In this document: piece by piece, positions 1 through 6,403 of the stretch
Layout: every line of letters begins with the position of its first letter
How positions within the stretch are numbered: the first letter of the stretch is position 1
Made by a program: the position numbers and the translations under genes
The notes under the pieces: generated by a model
The model's database searches: none
Told to the model about the DNA's origin: nothing
Seen by the model: the letters and a program-made list of their open reading frames with translations, nothing else
Origin: a virus
Virus record (IMG/VR): IMGVR_UViG_3300020201_000280
Location: 1 to 20,460 of that record
Direction: 5' to 3' (one strand)
Length of the DNA stretch: 20,460 bases

Positions 1-424
1 CCACCCCCCCCTCCCACCTTTCGGCTGACGCTCCAGCTGCTGCTGGTTCACTGTCTAGTTGCACACTCCGAGGGAGGCGCCTCGTTCGGCACTTGTTAGT
101 GTCTTATACGTACAACACGCGCTCCTCTTCTAACGTGCGTTAGCGTACGCTCATTGGATTATCTAGCTCGCTGGGTAGTAGGGCATAGGGGGAGGGTGTT
201 ACGTGGCGTGGCTGGGAAGTACGACGACAGAGAGGTGATAGCCATCATATCACACTAGGCATTAGTGTATATCGCACGGGTTGGTAGTATTATGTATGAT
301 GTTAACTCATTGATGTATATGTATAGTGTGTAATGCGCAGTGTATCATGGGGAGGCTCCACAACTGGGGAGTATCCACAACTGTGGAGGGAGGATTGTTG
401 TATAAAAATAAAACAATACAATTC
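1..424. other. non-coding leader/intergenic region with inverted repeats
   Basis: No convincing open reading frame is visible on either strand. The first ~200 bases look more GC-rich than the rest of the window and start with a run of C. Several perfect palindromes occur: GAGGCGCCTC at 74-83, AGCGTACGCT at 142-151, and the hairpin ACACTA-ggcat-TAGTGT at 252-268. The right part (340-424) carries DnaA-box-like repeats and an AT-rich stretch, listed separately. The region could be a genome end, a divergent control region or an origin; nothing here decides between them. Confidence 0.6.
357..388 (+). repeat. tandem 15-bp repeat containing DnaA-box-like motifs
   Basis: TCCACAACTGGGGAG (357-371) is followed after two bases by TCCACAACTGTGGAG (374-388), a 14/15 match. 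The second copy is itself a hairpin (TCCACA-AC-TGTGGA) and, read with the preceding bases, gives GTATCCACA at 371-379, one base from the consensus DnaA box TTATCCACA. An AT-rich segment follows (395-424), with TTGTAT (398-403) and ATACAA (416-421) forming an inverted pair. Iterons plus an AT-rich stretch next to the first early promoter would fit a replication origin or an operator. The function is inferred only. Confidence 0.4.
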
Positions 425-452
425 TTGACATGTACAAAACCTGTACTATAGT
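425..452 (+). promoter_or_regulatory. sigma-70 promoter of the early operon
   Basis: A perfect -35 TTGACA (425-430) and a -10 TATAGT (447-452) are separated by 16 bp. The spacer contains TGTAC twice (431-435 and 442-446), a possible operator for a regulator. Transcription would start near 459, upstream of the first small gene at 484. This promoter is expected to drive the run of coupled small genes through to about 2407. Confidence 0.7.
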
Positions 453-483
453 TATATTAAGAAGGCAACTTAAAGAGAACATC

Positions 484-615
484 ATGAACAAACAAGAGTT
501 TTTAAAAGAGTGGAATAAACCAGTTAAAAAGACAACTGGTGGGATATTAGAAGATGTGTGTGCTACAATCGGATTCTTAGGTGTTATATTAATAATTGTA
601 GTGGTTGTATTTTAA
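484..615 (+). CDS. small tail-anchored membrane protein
   Basis: 43 residues, not recognised. The N-terminal half is polar (EFLKEWNKPVKK) and residues ~25-43 form one very hydrophobic segment ending in IIVVVVF at the C-terminus, as in a tail-anchored membrane peptide. An upstream in-frame ATG at 430 overlaps the promoter -35 box and cannot be on the transcript, so ATG 484 is the start. Its leader (AGAGAACATC before ATGAAC) closely resembles that of the next gene (AGGGGAACATC before ATGAAC). First gene of the early operon, directly before the diguanylate cyclase. Function unknown. Confidence 0.6.
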   Translation: MNKQEFLKEWNKPVKKTTGGILEDVCATIGFLGVILIIVVVVF

Positions 616-625
616 GGGGAACATC

Positions 626-1066
626 ATGAACGCAATGCTTCTATTAAGTTTATTGTTGAATGCATCACTAACTATCGTGTGCATCTATATATACAGGGAG
701 TTGCGTCTCGATGGACCAACGACACTACTTAATAAATCTCAGTTTGACATAGACAAGAAGGGGATGCGAAGAGAAGGAGATGTAATACTTGTAATAGATA
801 TTGACAAGTTCAAAGTAATTAATGATACACGTGGTCATGCATATGGTGACACTGTTATTAAAGATGTAGCAGATGCAATAATACGTAACATCAGACGTTC
901 AGACAGAGCATATAGAATAGGTGGTGACGAGTTTGCTATAATATCTGATAATACCCAGGGATTAAAAGAGCGCATACAATCATCATTAAGAGTGTCGGTT
1001 AGCGTGGGCATTGGAAAGACATATGAAGAAGCAGATGGAAATATGTATAAAAATAAAGCAAAATAG
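626..1066 (+). CDS. membrane-anchored GGDEF diguanylate cyclase (compact)
   Basis: 146 residues. Residues ~3-23 are a hydrophobic N-terminal anchor; the rest is one GGDEF domain expected to make cyclic di-GMP from two GTP at the inner membrane. Visible motifs: a degenerate DPLTGLLNR-like element (29-37), metal-binding DIDKFKVIND (58-67), GHxxGD (70-75), the active-site loop RIGGDEFAII (97-106), SVSVGI (124-129) and a C-terminal AD..MYK element (136-142). R90-x-x-D93 lies exactly five residues before GGDEF, the position of the product-inhibition I-site in PleD-type cyclases. All core catalytic residues appear intact, so it is probably active. The domain is shorter than the usual ~160-170 residues. 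Start ATG 626 has AGGGGA at 615-620; an upstream frame extension from 605 is unlikely. There is no sensor domain beyond the membrane helix. Confidence 0.88.
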   Translation: MNAMLLLSLLLNASLTIVCIYIYRELRLDGPTTLLNKSQFDIDKKGMRREGDVILVIDIDKFKVINDTRGHAYGDTVIKDVADAIIRNIRRSDRAYRIGGDEFAIISDNTQGLKERIQSSLRVSVSVGIGKTYEEADGNMYKNKAK

Positions 1067-1107
1067 TTACTTAAATTAAGAAGACAACATTATTAAGGGG
1101 ATGCGAA

Positions 1108-1413
1108 ATGAACAGAGTATACAAACAGTGCCACTTGAAAGCAATGGCAGAAAATTTAGAACTAGGCTTAATTGGAGGCGTATTAGCAAGTGGAATTGAT
1201 AGTTTTTGGGTTGTTACAGATATGATTAGTAATGGAGTGAGCGCACATTACATATTTATATTAATCATATTAGTGATGAGCACCATTGTACTGTCTATAG
1301 CACTTGTTAGGCACCACAGGAGCAACGTGAAACATCAAGTGGGCCTGATATATGACAGCAAGAAAGCCCTAGTTAAAGCAAAGAACAGACATTTCAGAAA
1401 AGGAGCGTTATAA
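1108..1413 (+). CDS. small membrane protein, two predicted helices
   Basis: 101 residues, not recognised. Two hydrophobic segments are visible at about residues 18-38 and 47-67, followed by a basic tail (KALVKAKNRHFRKGAL), suggesting a hairpin inner-membrane protein with a cytoplasmic C-terminus. AAGGGG at 1095-1100 provides the ribosome binding site. Its stop TAA overlaps the next start in TAATG, so it is translationally coupled to the helix-turn-helix gene. Position right after the diguanylate cyclase may suggest a shared membrane role, but nothing in the sequence proves this. Confidence 0.6.
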   Translation: MNRVYKQCHLKAMAENLELGLIGGVLASGIDSFWVVTDMISNGVSAHYIFILIILVMSTIVLSIALVRHHRSNVKHQVGLIYDSKKALVKAKNRHFRKGAL

Positions 1414-1565
1414 TGAACATGTCCGAGGCGGTTAGAATCTTAGAGCTACGAAGATTGAAAATGAGCATTGAACATATTGCAGCACAGTTGGGCATATCAA
1501 TAACAGAAGTGTGTAACGTGATATACGTTCAGAATAACAAAGATAAGTATGGAGGTGTAAAATGA
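1413..1565 (+). CDS. 50-residue helix-turn-helix DNA-binding protein
   Basis: 50 residues, starting within TAATG at the end of the previous gene. Residues ~18-38 (SIEHIAAQLGISITEVCNVI) have the pattern of a helix-turn-helix: a first helix with paired Ala, Gly at the turn, then a polar recognition helix, as in sigma region 4 or small phage regulators. It consists of almost nothing else, so it would be a minimal DNA-binding protein or an anti-repressor partner. An ATG two codons downstream could equally be the start. Coupled by ATGA to the secreted peptide gene after it. Confidence 0.5.
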   Translation: MNMSEAVRILELRRLKMSIEHIAAQLGISITEVCNVIYVQNNKDKYGGVK

Positions 1566-1675
1566 AATCATTATTATTAGCGATTATGTTGCTTTTGAGC
1601 AACGGGGCAGTGGCTAGCACAGTGTTAGTGTGTGGCCAGGACGGTAGATGCGACCTTGTTATTATTGTTGACTAG
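1562..1675 (+). CDS. tiny exported peptide with two cysteines
   Basis: 37 residues. MKSLLLAIMLLLSNGAVAS is a textbook signal peptide with a short basic start, hydrophobic core and AVA|S cleavage site after residue 18. The mature product would be only ~19 residues and holds Cys24 and Cys30, which could form a disulfide in the periplasm. GGAGG at 1551-1555 serves as the ribosome binding site, and ATG overlaps the previous stop as ATGA. Not recognised as a known family. A periplasmic inhibitor, an exclusion peptide or a lysis accessory are all possible. Confidence 0.45.
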   Translation: MKSLLLAIMLLLSNGAVASTVLVCGQDGRCDLVIIVD

Positions 1676-1684
1676 GAGAATAAT

Positions 1685-1861
1685 ATGAGCGCTATTAATT
1701 ATGACACACTATTAGATTCAGAGAAATTAGACCTTCTCAGGTTGTTATATACAGACTTGAAGAACAAAGAGAATATTACAGCTCTAGATGTTGAACAGAA
1801 AAAATTAGTTATAGCAGAAACACAAATTGTGTACAACCGTATTAAACTGAGGAGTCATTAA
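1685..1861 (+). CDS. small hypothetical protein
   Basis: 58 residues, acidic N-terminus and a helical, charged body rich in Leu, Lys and Glu (LLDSEKLDLLRLLYTDLKN). No motif is recognised. GGAGAA at 1675-1680 precedes ATG 1685. The leucine spacing suggests a coiled coil or helical bundle, compatible with a small protein-binding factor. It sits in the early operon between the exported peptide and another small protein. Confidence 0.5.
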   Translation: MSAINYDTLLDSEKLDLLRLLYTDLKNKENITALDVEQKKLVIAETQIVYNRIKLRSH

Positions 1862-1863
1862 TC

Positions 1864-2073
1864 ATGAAATTCTCAAGAGATTGTGCCAAAGACCTTGAAT
1901 TCATTGAAAAGCTGTATGGAGATTTAGAAGCTGGATTCAAGAACATACGTAAAAAGTACGTCAGACCTGAAGACTATATAGAGAGAGCGTTGCGTGTTAT
2001 GAACAGATCACATAATAGAGTTTCGTGGCGTAATGATGCCACTACTACCAAAATATACTTTAGAGATAGATGA
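1864..2073 (+). CDS. small basic hypothetical protein
   Basis: 69 residues, not recognised. The protein is helical in the N-terminal half (LEFIEKLYGDLEAGFKNIRKKY) and strongly basic towards the end (RVMNRSHNRVSWRND), so nucleic-acid binding is possible but unproven. GGAG at 1851-1854 inside the previous gene's end is its ribosome binding site. Part of the early operon. Confidence 0.5.
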   Translation: MKFSRDCAKDLEFIEKLYGDLEAGFKNIRKKYVRPEDYIERALRVMNRSHNRVSWRNDATTTKIYFRDR

Positions 2074-2090
2074 AGCATTGAGGTGCACCC

Positions 2091-2252
2091 ATGACATATT
2101 TCAAGACGTGGCAAGATGCATTCATGGTGTTCATAAGAACATACGGGGACAATTATGTGGATGCATACACATTAACAGCGGATTTTGAACACCTTCTACA
2201 ACAAAACATTAAAGGGTCATATTATATGAACCTTCCAGGAGAGAAATCATGA
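2091..2252 (+). CDS. small hypothetical protein
   Basis: 53 residues, rich in aromatic residues (MTYFKTWQDAFMVFIRTYGD), not recognised. The start ATG 2091 has GAGGTG at 2080-2085. Its stop overlaps the next start in ATGA, coupling it to the Fis-like gene. It is real mainly by context: same strand, tight spacing, and continuous with the operon. Confidence 0.45.
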   Translation: MTYFKTWQDAFMVFIRTYGDNYVDAYTLTADFEHLLQQNIKGSYYMNLPGEKS

Positions 2253-2407
2253 AAAACTTTAAAGAGGCATTGGAAAAGGCGGAAAAAAGGGTTTATTTAG
2301 CTGCGTATAAATATGCCGGGGGCAATCAATCACTGTCTGCCCGCCTATTGAGGGTGTCACGAAGCACGCTGATTAGTAAAATGAAGAAGTTCGGAAACAC
2401 TGTATAG
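2249..2407 (+). CDS. Fis-type helix-turn-helix protein, 52 residues
   Basis: 52 residues. Residues ~22-49 (AGGNQSLSARLLRVSRSTL, then ISKMKKFG) match the C-terminal DNA-binding helix-turn-helix of Fis and NtrC-type activators (consensus GGN-x-SxAARLLGISRxTLxxKLK-x-YG). Fis itself is ~98 residues; here the N-terminal dimerisation arm is reduced to about 20 residues, so only the DNA-binding unit remains. It likely regulates phage or host promoters, or competes with host Fis. Start is coupled by ATGA to the upstream gene, with GGAGAG at 2239-2244. Confidence 0.7.
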   Translation: MKNFKEALEKAEKRVYLAAYKYAGGNQSLSARLLRVSRSTLISKMKKFGNTV

Positions 2408-2476
2408 TAATGGAGGGGACGCTTACTCTTAGTATACCAGTAAAGTGTGTTTTTGTCAAGTCTACAGGAGATAAAT

Positions 2477-2923
2477 ATGAGAATACATGTGGAAGTGTTT
2501 AAACAAACAACTGACTACACCTGTGGACCAGCAGCATTAAAGACATTTCTCCACTATTATAATAGGGACGAGTACACAGAAGAGCAGCTGGATAAACTAT
2601 TGAACACATGCCCTATAAAGGGCACTAAGATTGAAGTCATTTACACATTCCTAAGGAGCATAGGGGTGGATGTAGCAACAGAGCGAAGCGACTCTAATAT
2701 AGATGTTATAGCCCTCCTTAACGCAGGATGCATTATACTAACGGAATGGATAGAGTGGGGAGGACACTTCGTCATTATAAACGGGTACGACGACACCCAC
2801 TATTATCTCGCAGACCCTGAGGAGGGCAATATAAAGGTGTTGAAGGATAAGTTTCATAGCATGTGGTTTACGAAACAAGAAAGCTTCGCGAACATGCTTT
2901 ATTTACAGAGTCATTTGACTTAA
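2477..2923 (+). CDS. C39-like cysteine peptidase
   Basis: 148 residues with the papain-like C39 architecture. The catalytic Cys is in QTTDYTCGPAAL (Cys16), His97 in WGGHFVIINGY and Asp113 in YYLADP, the order and spacing of the C39 peptidase domain that cleaves double-glycine leaders in bacteriocin exporters. Here the domain stands alone, with no transporter and no signal peptide, so a cytoplasmic substrate is expected. Start ATG 2477 is chosen because AGGAG lies at 2466-2470; an in-frame extension from 2447 lacks a site. A separate sigma-70 promoter follows the gene. The substrate is unknown; a peptide-cleaving host-takeover or maturation role is possible. Confidence 0.75.
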   Translation: MRIHVEVFKQTTDYTCGPAALKTFLHYYNRDEYTEEQLDKLLNTCPIKGTKIEVIYTFLRSIGVDVATERSDSNIDVIALLNAGCIILTEWIEWGGHFVIINGYDDTHYYLADPEEGNIKVLKDKFHSMWFTKQESFANMLYLQSHLT

Positions 2924-2943
2924 TGAAATATACAGTATATAAT
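2915..2943 (+). promoter_or_regulatory. sigma-70 promoter of the replication block
   Basis: TTGACT (2915-2920) and a perfect TATAAT (2938-2943) are separated by 17 bp, the optimal spacing. The -35 lies in the last codons of the C39 peptidase gene. Transcription would begin near 2950, just before ATG 2963, and would read through the SSB candidate and the DNA polymerase. Confidence 0.75.
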
Positions 2944-2962
2944 ATAAATACTTACAACAGGA

Positions 2963-3157
2963 ATGAGAAATACAGTGGACAGAGAAATAACAATAAATGC
3001 ACGAGAACTAAAAGCACTATCAAGTGAATTTGGATTATCGTTCATAGAGAATAAGGGAAGCATCACTGTTGTAGGTGAGAAGCAATGGCTTGTCTTTGAT
3101 AAGCAATTTTTTTATAACCCGGAGGAAACACAATGTCGACTAATGGAAATTTATTAA
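2963..3157 (+). CDS. small hypothetical protein before SSB
   Basis: 64 residues, not recognised. The pattern of alternating hydrophobic residues (SITVVGEKQWLVFDKQFFY) suggests a small beta-rich fold. CAGGA at 2958-2962 directly before the ATG is weak and very close, so leaderless-like initiation from the nearby promoter is possible. Its 3' end overlaps the start of the next gene by 25 bases and carries that gene's GGAGGA site. Confidence 0.5.
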   Translation: MRNTVDREITINARELKALSSEFGLSFIENKGSITVVGEKQWLVFDKQFFYNPEETQCRLMEIY

Positions 3158-3651
3158 TGTCACCAGTAGGTTCAATTCAATTTATGGCAGCTTCAAACCC
3201 TGTCAAACAATCTAAGACTGATGACAAACAAGTTTACACCCTTAAACTGGCACTTGACGTTAAGAAAGACAAAGACTTCTTAGCTGTGGTGAGTGAAATC
3301 AACGACGCTAAAGTTGTTACAGCACAAACTTACAGAGGTAAGGTGCAAGCAATTAAAGACTTGCTAGCAACTGGCAAGGCGCTAGTTGGTGCCAATTCTA
3401 CTTTTAAACCTGAGATTTATGATAGTAAAGGTAACAAATTAGAAGACGCTCCGATGTTCTTCGGGGATTCGACAGGCACTGCTCAAATGATTGTGCAACC
3501 ATGGAAAGGAGATAAAGGAGGCACCATCAATCTAATAGGCATCATCATACATAGTGTTGAGAATGCTGAAGGTTCAGAAGGAAGTAGTGGAACAGATAGA
3601 GGGGACCGTTTAGCCCAACTACGAGCCGCAGTGGAAGCTGCAACCAAGTAA
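3133..3651 (+). CDS. probable phage single-stranded DNA-binding protein
   Basis: 172 residues. The protein starts with a beta-rich segment, has basic/aromatic residues in the middle and an APMFFGD...IVQPWKGDKGGTINLIGI segment (~115-145) like phage OB-fold SSBs. The C-terminal tail (ENAEGSEGSSGTDRGD) is flexible and acidic before a short helix, whereas T7 gp2.5 and E. coli SSB end directly in acidic residues. GGAGGA at 3121-3126 fixes the start at ATG 3133. It lies directly upstream of the DNA polymerase, the usual place for such a protein. A different core replication accessory protein cannot be excluded. Confidence 0.5.
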   Translation: MSTNGNLLMSPVGSIQFMAASNPVKQSKTDDKQVYTLKLALDVKKDKDFLAVVSEINDAKVVTAQTYRGKVQAIKDLLATGKALVGANSTFKPEIYDSKGNKLEDAPMFFGDSTGTAQMIVQPWKGDKGGTINLIGIIIHSVENAEGSEGSSGTDRGDRLAQLRAAVEAATK

Positions 3652-3688
3652 CCCCTCGTAAGGGTGCATTTTAACTTAGGAGAGCCAT

Positions 3689-5662
3689 ATGAACATCGCT
3701 ATTGACTTCGAAAGTCATCTAATAAGTGATGGTGGTATATTTCCTAAACCAGTTTGCCTCTCGACCTATGATGGAACGGAGGCTTTTTTATTGGATTCAG
3801 AAGGGGCCAGAAAATGGCTTGCCGAACATCTAAATAAAGACACTATTATTGCGCATAACGCAGTGTTCGAATGTGGTGTTATAATAACTCATTATCCTGA
3901 ACTCACAGATTTGGTGTTTGATGCACTAGACAATGATCTCATCTATTGCACCAAGATTAGTGAATCTCTATGGAACATTCAAAGAGAGAAAGCTTTATTC
4001 GGACTAACATTAGCAGGACTTGTTAAACACTATTTTGATAAAGACATTAGTGAAACTAAAACAGACCCAGATGCCTGGAGACTGCGCTATTCAGAACTGG
4101 ATGGAATTCCTATAAGTGAATGGCCTAAAAAAGCAGTTGACTATGCAATAGACGACTCCATATGGGCATATAAAGTGTATGGGAGACAATTAGGCATCAA
4201 TCAAAGTCTGGCACTAAAGGCGGCGGTGTACTTAAATTTAATGGGCTCTGAAGGGTTTGCAATCAATCAAGAGCGAGTTGAATTACTCGAGAAAGAGATA
4301 TGGGAATTCTTAACTCCTCGATATGACTTTCTTGTTAAAGAAGGATTCTGTGATTATATACCAAGACAAAAGCAACCCCGCAAACAGGTTAAGAAACTAA
4401 AAGAATATGTTGAAACATTAGGTGTCACCCTTATGTACACGAACAAAGGAGCCACGGCAACAAGTGGTGAGGCATTAGTTAGCTATTTGACACAACTCAC
4501 TTCCAATCCAGTGTTAAAAGCTTTTTCAGAATTATCGAAGTATGAGAAAATTCTAACATCTTATATTAAGAATCTAAAAGGCAATTCAAAGATATATTCA
4601 CAGTATTCTACAACGCTGAACACAGGACGCACAAGCTCCAGTGGTTCCAAATTATTCAGCTCTTTGAACATACAACAAATACCACGAGCAGTGGAGGGAG
4701 TTAGCTATGATGTCCGCAACTGTTTCATCCCTAGGGAAGGCTTTAAAATATGTTCTATTGACTATAGTGGCCTTGAGCTTTGCTCTGCTGCTCATCAGCT
4801 GTATAAAACTCTCGGTTATTCATACATGCGAGAAGCTCTTAATGAAGGCGATGAGCCAACAGATATGCATTCCAAATTGGCCGCTAAAATAAAGAAGATT
4901 CCATATGCGGAATTTATGAAACACAAAAAAGAAGCAGAATTCAAAGATGCCAGACAAAAAGCAAAGCCTATTAACTTAGGATTTCCTGGTGGTATTGGTT
5001 ATGACACCATGCGCCACCTCATGTGGAAAGACGGAATTAAAACTAACTTCCAAGTGCTCGAAACAGCTAAACGAAAGAACGATTTATATTACTATCTCAC
5101 TAACTTAGCGTCTCCAGACCTTAGAATTAAACGCATGCACAAAAATGAATATGCTTTGGTGCAGGATGAACTGGTGATGCTTAAGAAGTATATGTTTGAC
5201 CTATACCCATGTTTAGGGCAATTCCTAAAAGAAACTCATAATAAATTTTTAACAGGGCGAACAAAGTTTAAGAAGAATGATTTTGATGAGTGGGAAGAAG
5301 AACCTATGTATATGTACGACACCCACGGGTTTAAGCGAGATTGGTGCACCTACACAGCATTATGTAATGGCTTCTTAATGCAAACACCTTCGGCTGTAGG
5401 AGCGCAAAAAGCAGTTAATGCAATTGTCAGAAAATATCATGATTCTCCTGATGTATATCCTCAAGCATTTATTCATGACGAAATTGTATTTGAAGTGAGA
5501 GAAGGGCGAGAAGATTTAATGGGAGAAGCATCAATGATAATGATAGATGAAATGCAAACTGTATTAACATCAGTTAGGATTGCCGTAGAAGCAAGCATTA
5601 GCGATTATTGGCAGAAAGCAGATGGGTTTTGGACTAAATCTTTTTGGAGGAATGCAAAATGA
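3689..5662 (+). CDS. polA: family A DNA polymerase with 3'-5' exonuclease
   Basis: 657 residues; replicates phage DNA. The N-terminal DEDDy exonuclease is seen as IAIDFES (Asp6, Glu8), AHNAVFE (~55-61) and YAIDD (exo III). The polymerase domain shows motif A as SIDYSGLEL (Asp358, Glu363), motif B as RQKAKPINLGFPGG (Arg422, Lys426, Leu430, Gly434) and motif C as IHDEI (His596, Asp597, Glu598). There is no 5'-3' exonuclease domain, as usual in phage enzymes. The residue aligned with E. coli Pol I Phe762 is Leu430, and the one aligned with Tyr766 is Gly434. Exo II has Glu where Asp is usual (NAVFE). AGGAGAG at 3679-3685 precedes ATG 3689. The stop overlaps the next start as ATGA. Confidence 0.95.
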   Translation: MNIAIDFESHLISDGGIFPKPVCLSTYDGTEAFLLDSEGARKWLAEHLNKDTIIAHNAVFECGVIITHYPELTDLVFDALDNDLIYCTKISESLWNIQREKALFGLTLAGLVKHYFDKDISETKTDPDAWRLRYSELDGIPISEWPKKAVDYAIDDSIWAYKVYGRQLGINQSLALKAAVYLNLMGSEGFAINQERVELLEKEIWEFLTPRYDFLVKEGFCDYIPRQKQPRKQVKKLKEYVETLGVTLMYTNKGATATSGEALVSYLTQLTSNPVLKAFSELSKYEKILTSYIKNLKGNSKIYSQYSTTLNTGRTSSSGSKLFSSLNIQQIPRAVEGVSYDVRNCFIPREGFKICSIDYSGLELCSAAHQLYKTLGYSYMREALNEGDEPTDMHSKLAAKIKKIPYAEFMKHKKEAEFKDARQKAKPINLGFPGGIGYDTMRHLMWKDGIKTNFQVLETAKRKNDLYYYLTNLASPDLRIKRMHKNEYALVQDELVMLKKYMFDLYPCLGQFLKETHNKFLTGRTKFKKNDFDEWEEEPMYMYDTHGFKRDWCTYTALCNGFLMQTPSAVGAQKAVNAIVRKYHDSPDVYPQAFIHDEIVFEVREGREDLMGEASMIMIDEMQTVLTSVRIAVEASISDYWQKADGFWTKSFWRNAK

Positions 5663-5874
5663 CAGAACTTCAAGGTTGGTGTATCACATCCAAGGGAAGT
5701 TGGGTGAATCATAGTGCTACACATAGATTCACTTATTATGAAACATTGATACTTAGACGTCCAATGTATTATTGTAATTGTGGAAAGAAAATATCCCCTG
5801 AAGAGTACTTAGATTATTCTAATTATTTAATAGCAAGAGATAAGGTCTTAAAGTCATATATGGAGAAATTATAA
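5659..5874 (+). CDS. small protein with CxC motif
   Basis: 71 residues, not recognised. A MYYCNCGKK element (~36-44) could be half of a metal site, with Cys8 and His18/His22 as further possible ligands; otherwise it is aromatic and helical. ATG 5659 overlaps the polymerase stop as ATGA with GGAGGA at 5646-5651, so it is the start rather than the TTG at 5644. Translational coupling to the polymerase suggests a replication-linked role. Confidence 0.6.
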   Translation: MTELQGWCITSKGSWVNHSATHRFTYYETLILRRPMYYCNCGKKISPEEYLDYSNYLIARDKVLKSYMEKL

Positions 5875-5875
5875 A

Positions 5876-6403
5876 ATGTCTAAGAAATTTGAAACATTAA
5901 TCACTCCAACTTCATCGTTGTATGAGATATGTATATGGGATGATTTAGAGGAGTTCGAGCATTATGATGAACTCATGAAAATGATTCCGAAGATTAAAGA
6001 AAACGACCAAGTGATTTTGAAAGTTGCCACACCTGGAGGTAGATGTGATGTAGGCTTCATGTTAATAGACCGTTTCCAAGCATTGACTTGTATATGTGAT
6101 GTAGTTGTACCCTATCCAACATATTCAATGGGGGCAATTATGGCTTTATGTGGAGATTCGTTAGCCATGAATGCAGGTTCATTTCTCATGTTCCATGATT
6201 ATAGTACAGGCGGTAGAGGTAAAGGAAACGAACTCATAAAATCAACGGAGGCATTCAGTGAAATATTTGCTTATAGGTTTAACGCTATTTGTCAGCCATT
6301 CCTTACTGAGGAAGAGTGTAGAGCAGTCCTTGAAGGGCAAGATTTATATATCAAATGGAACGACCCTTCATTAAAGAAACGAATGAAGAGACATTTTAAA
6401 TGA
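5876..6403 (+). CDS. ClpP-like serine protease
   Basis: 175 residues with a ClpP/crotonase fold pattern. ATPGGRCDVG (51-60) matches the ClpP substrate-binding element, Ser84 in YPTYSMGAIMA is the nucleophile, and His107 in FLMFHDYSTGGRG is the general base; the acid is probably Asp156 or Asp163. Length is close to mature ClpP (~193). No ClpX/ClpA partner is encoded, so it may act alone or with a host unfoldase. In many phages such proteins mature the prohead, but here the gene lies among replication genes rather than with the capsid, favouring a regulatory role. Stop and next start overlap as ATGA. Confidence 0.75.
   Translation: MSKKFETLITPTSSLYEICIWDDLEEFEHYDELMKMIPKIKENDQVILKVATPGGRCDVGFMLIDRFQALTCICDVVVPYPTYSMGAIMALCGDSLAMNAGSFLMFHDYSTGGRGKGNELIKSTEAFSEIFAYRFNAICQPFLTEEECRAVLEGQDLYIKWNDPSLKKRMKRHFK

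Noticed and set aside
430-483. Upstream in-frame start at ATG 430 for the first small gene
   Set aside because: It overlaps the promoter -35 box and lies upstream of the expected transcript start; ATG 484 has the same leader pattern as the next gene.
3651-3676. Terminator after the SSB candidate (ACCC...GGGT then TTTTAA)
   Set aside because: The stem is only four base pairs and the T-run is offset, so it is too weak to call.
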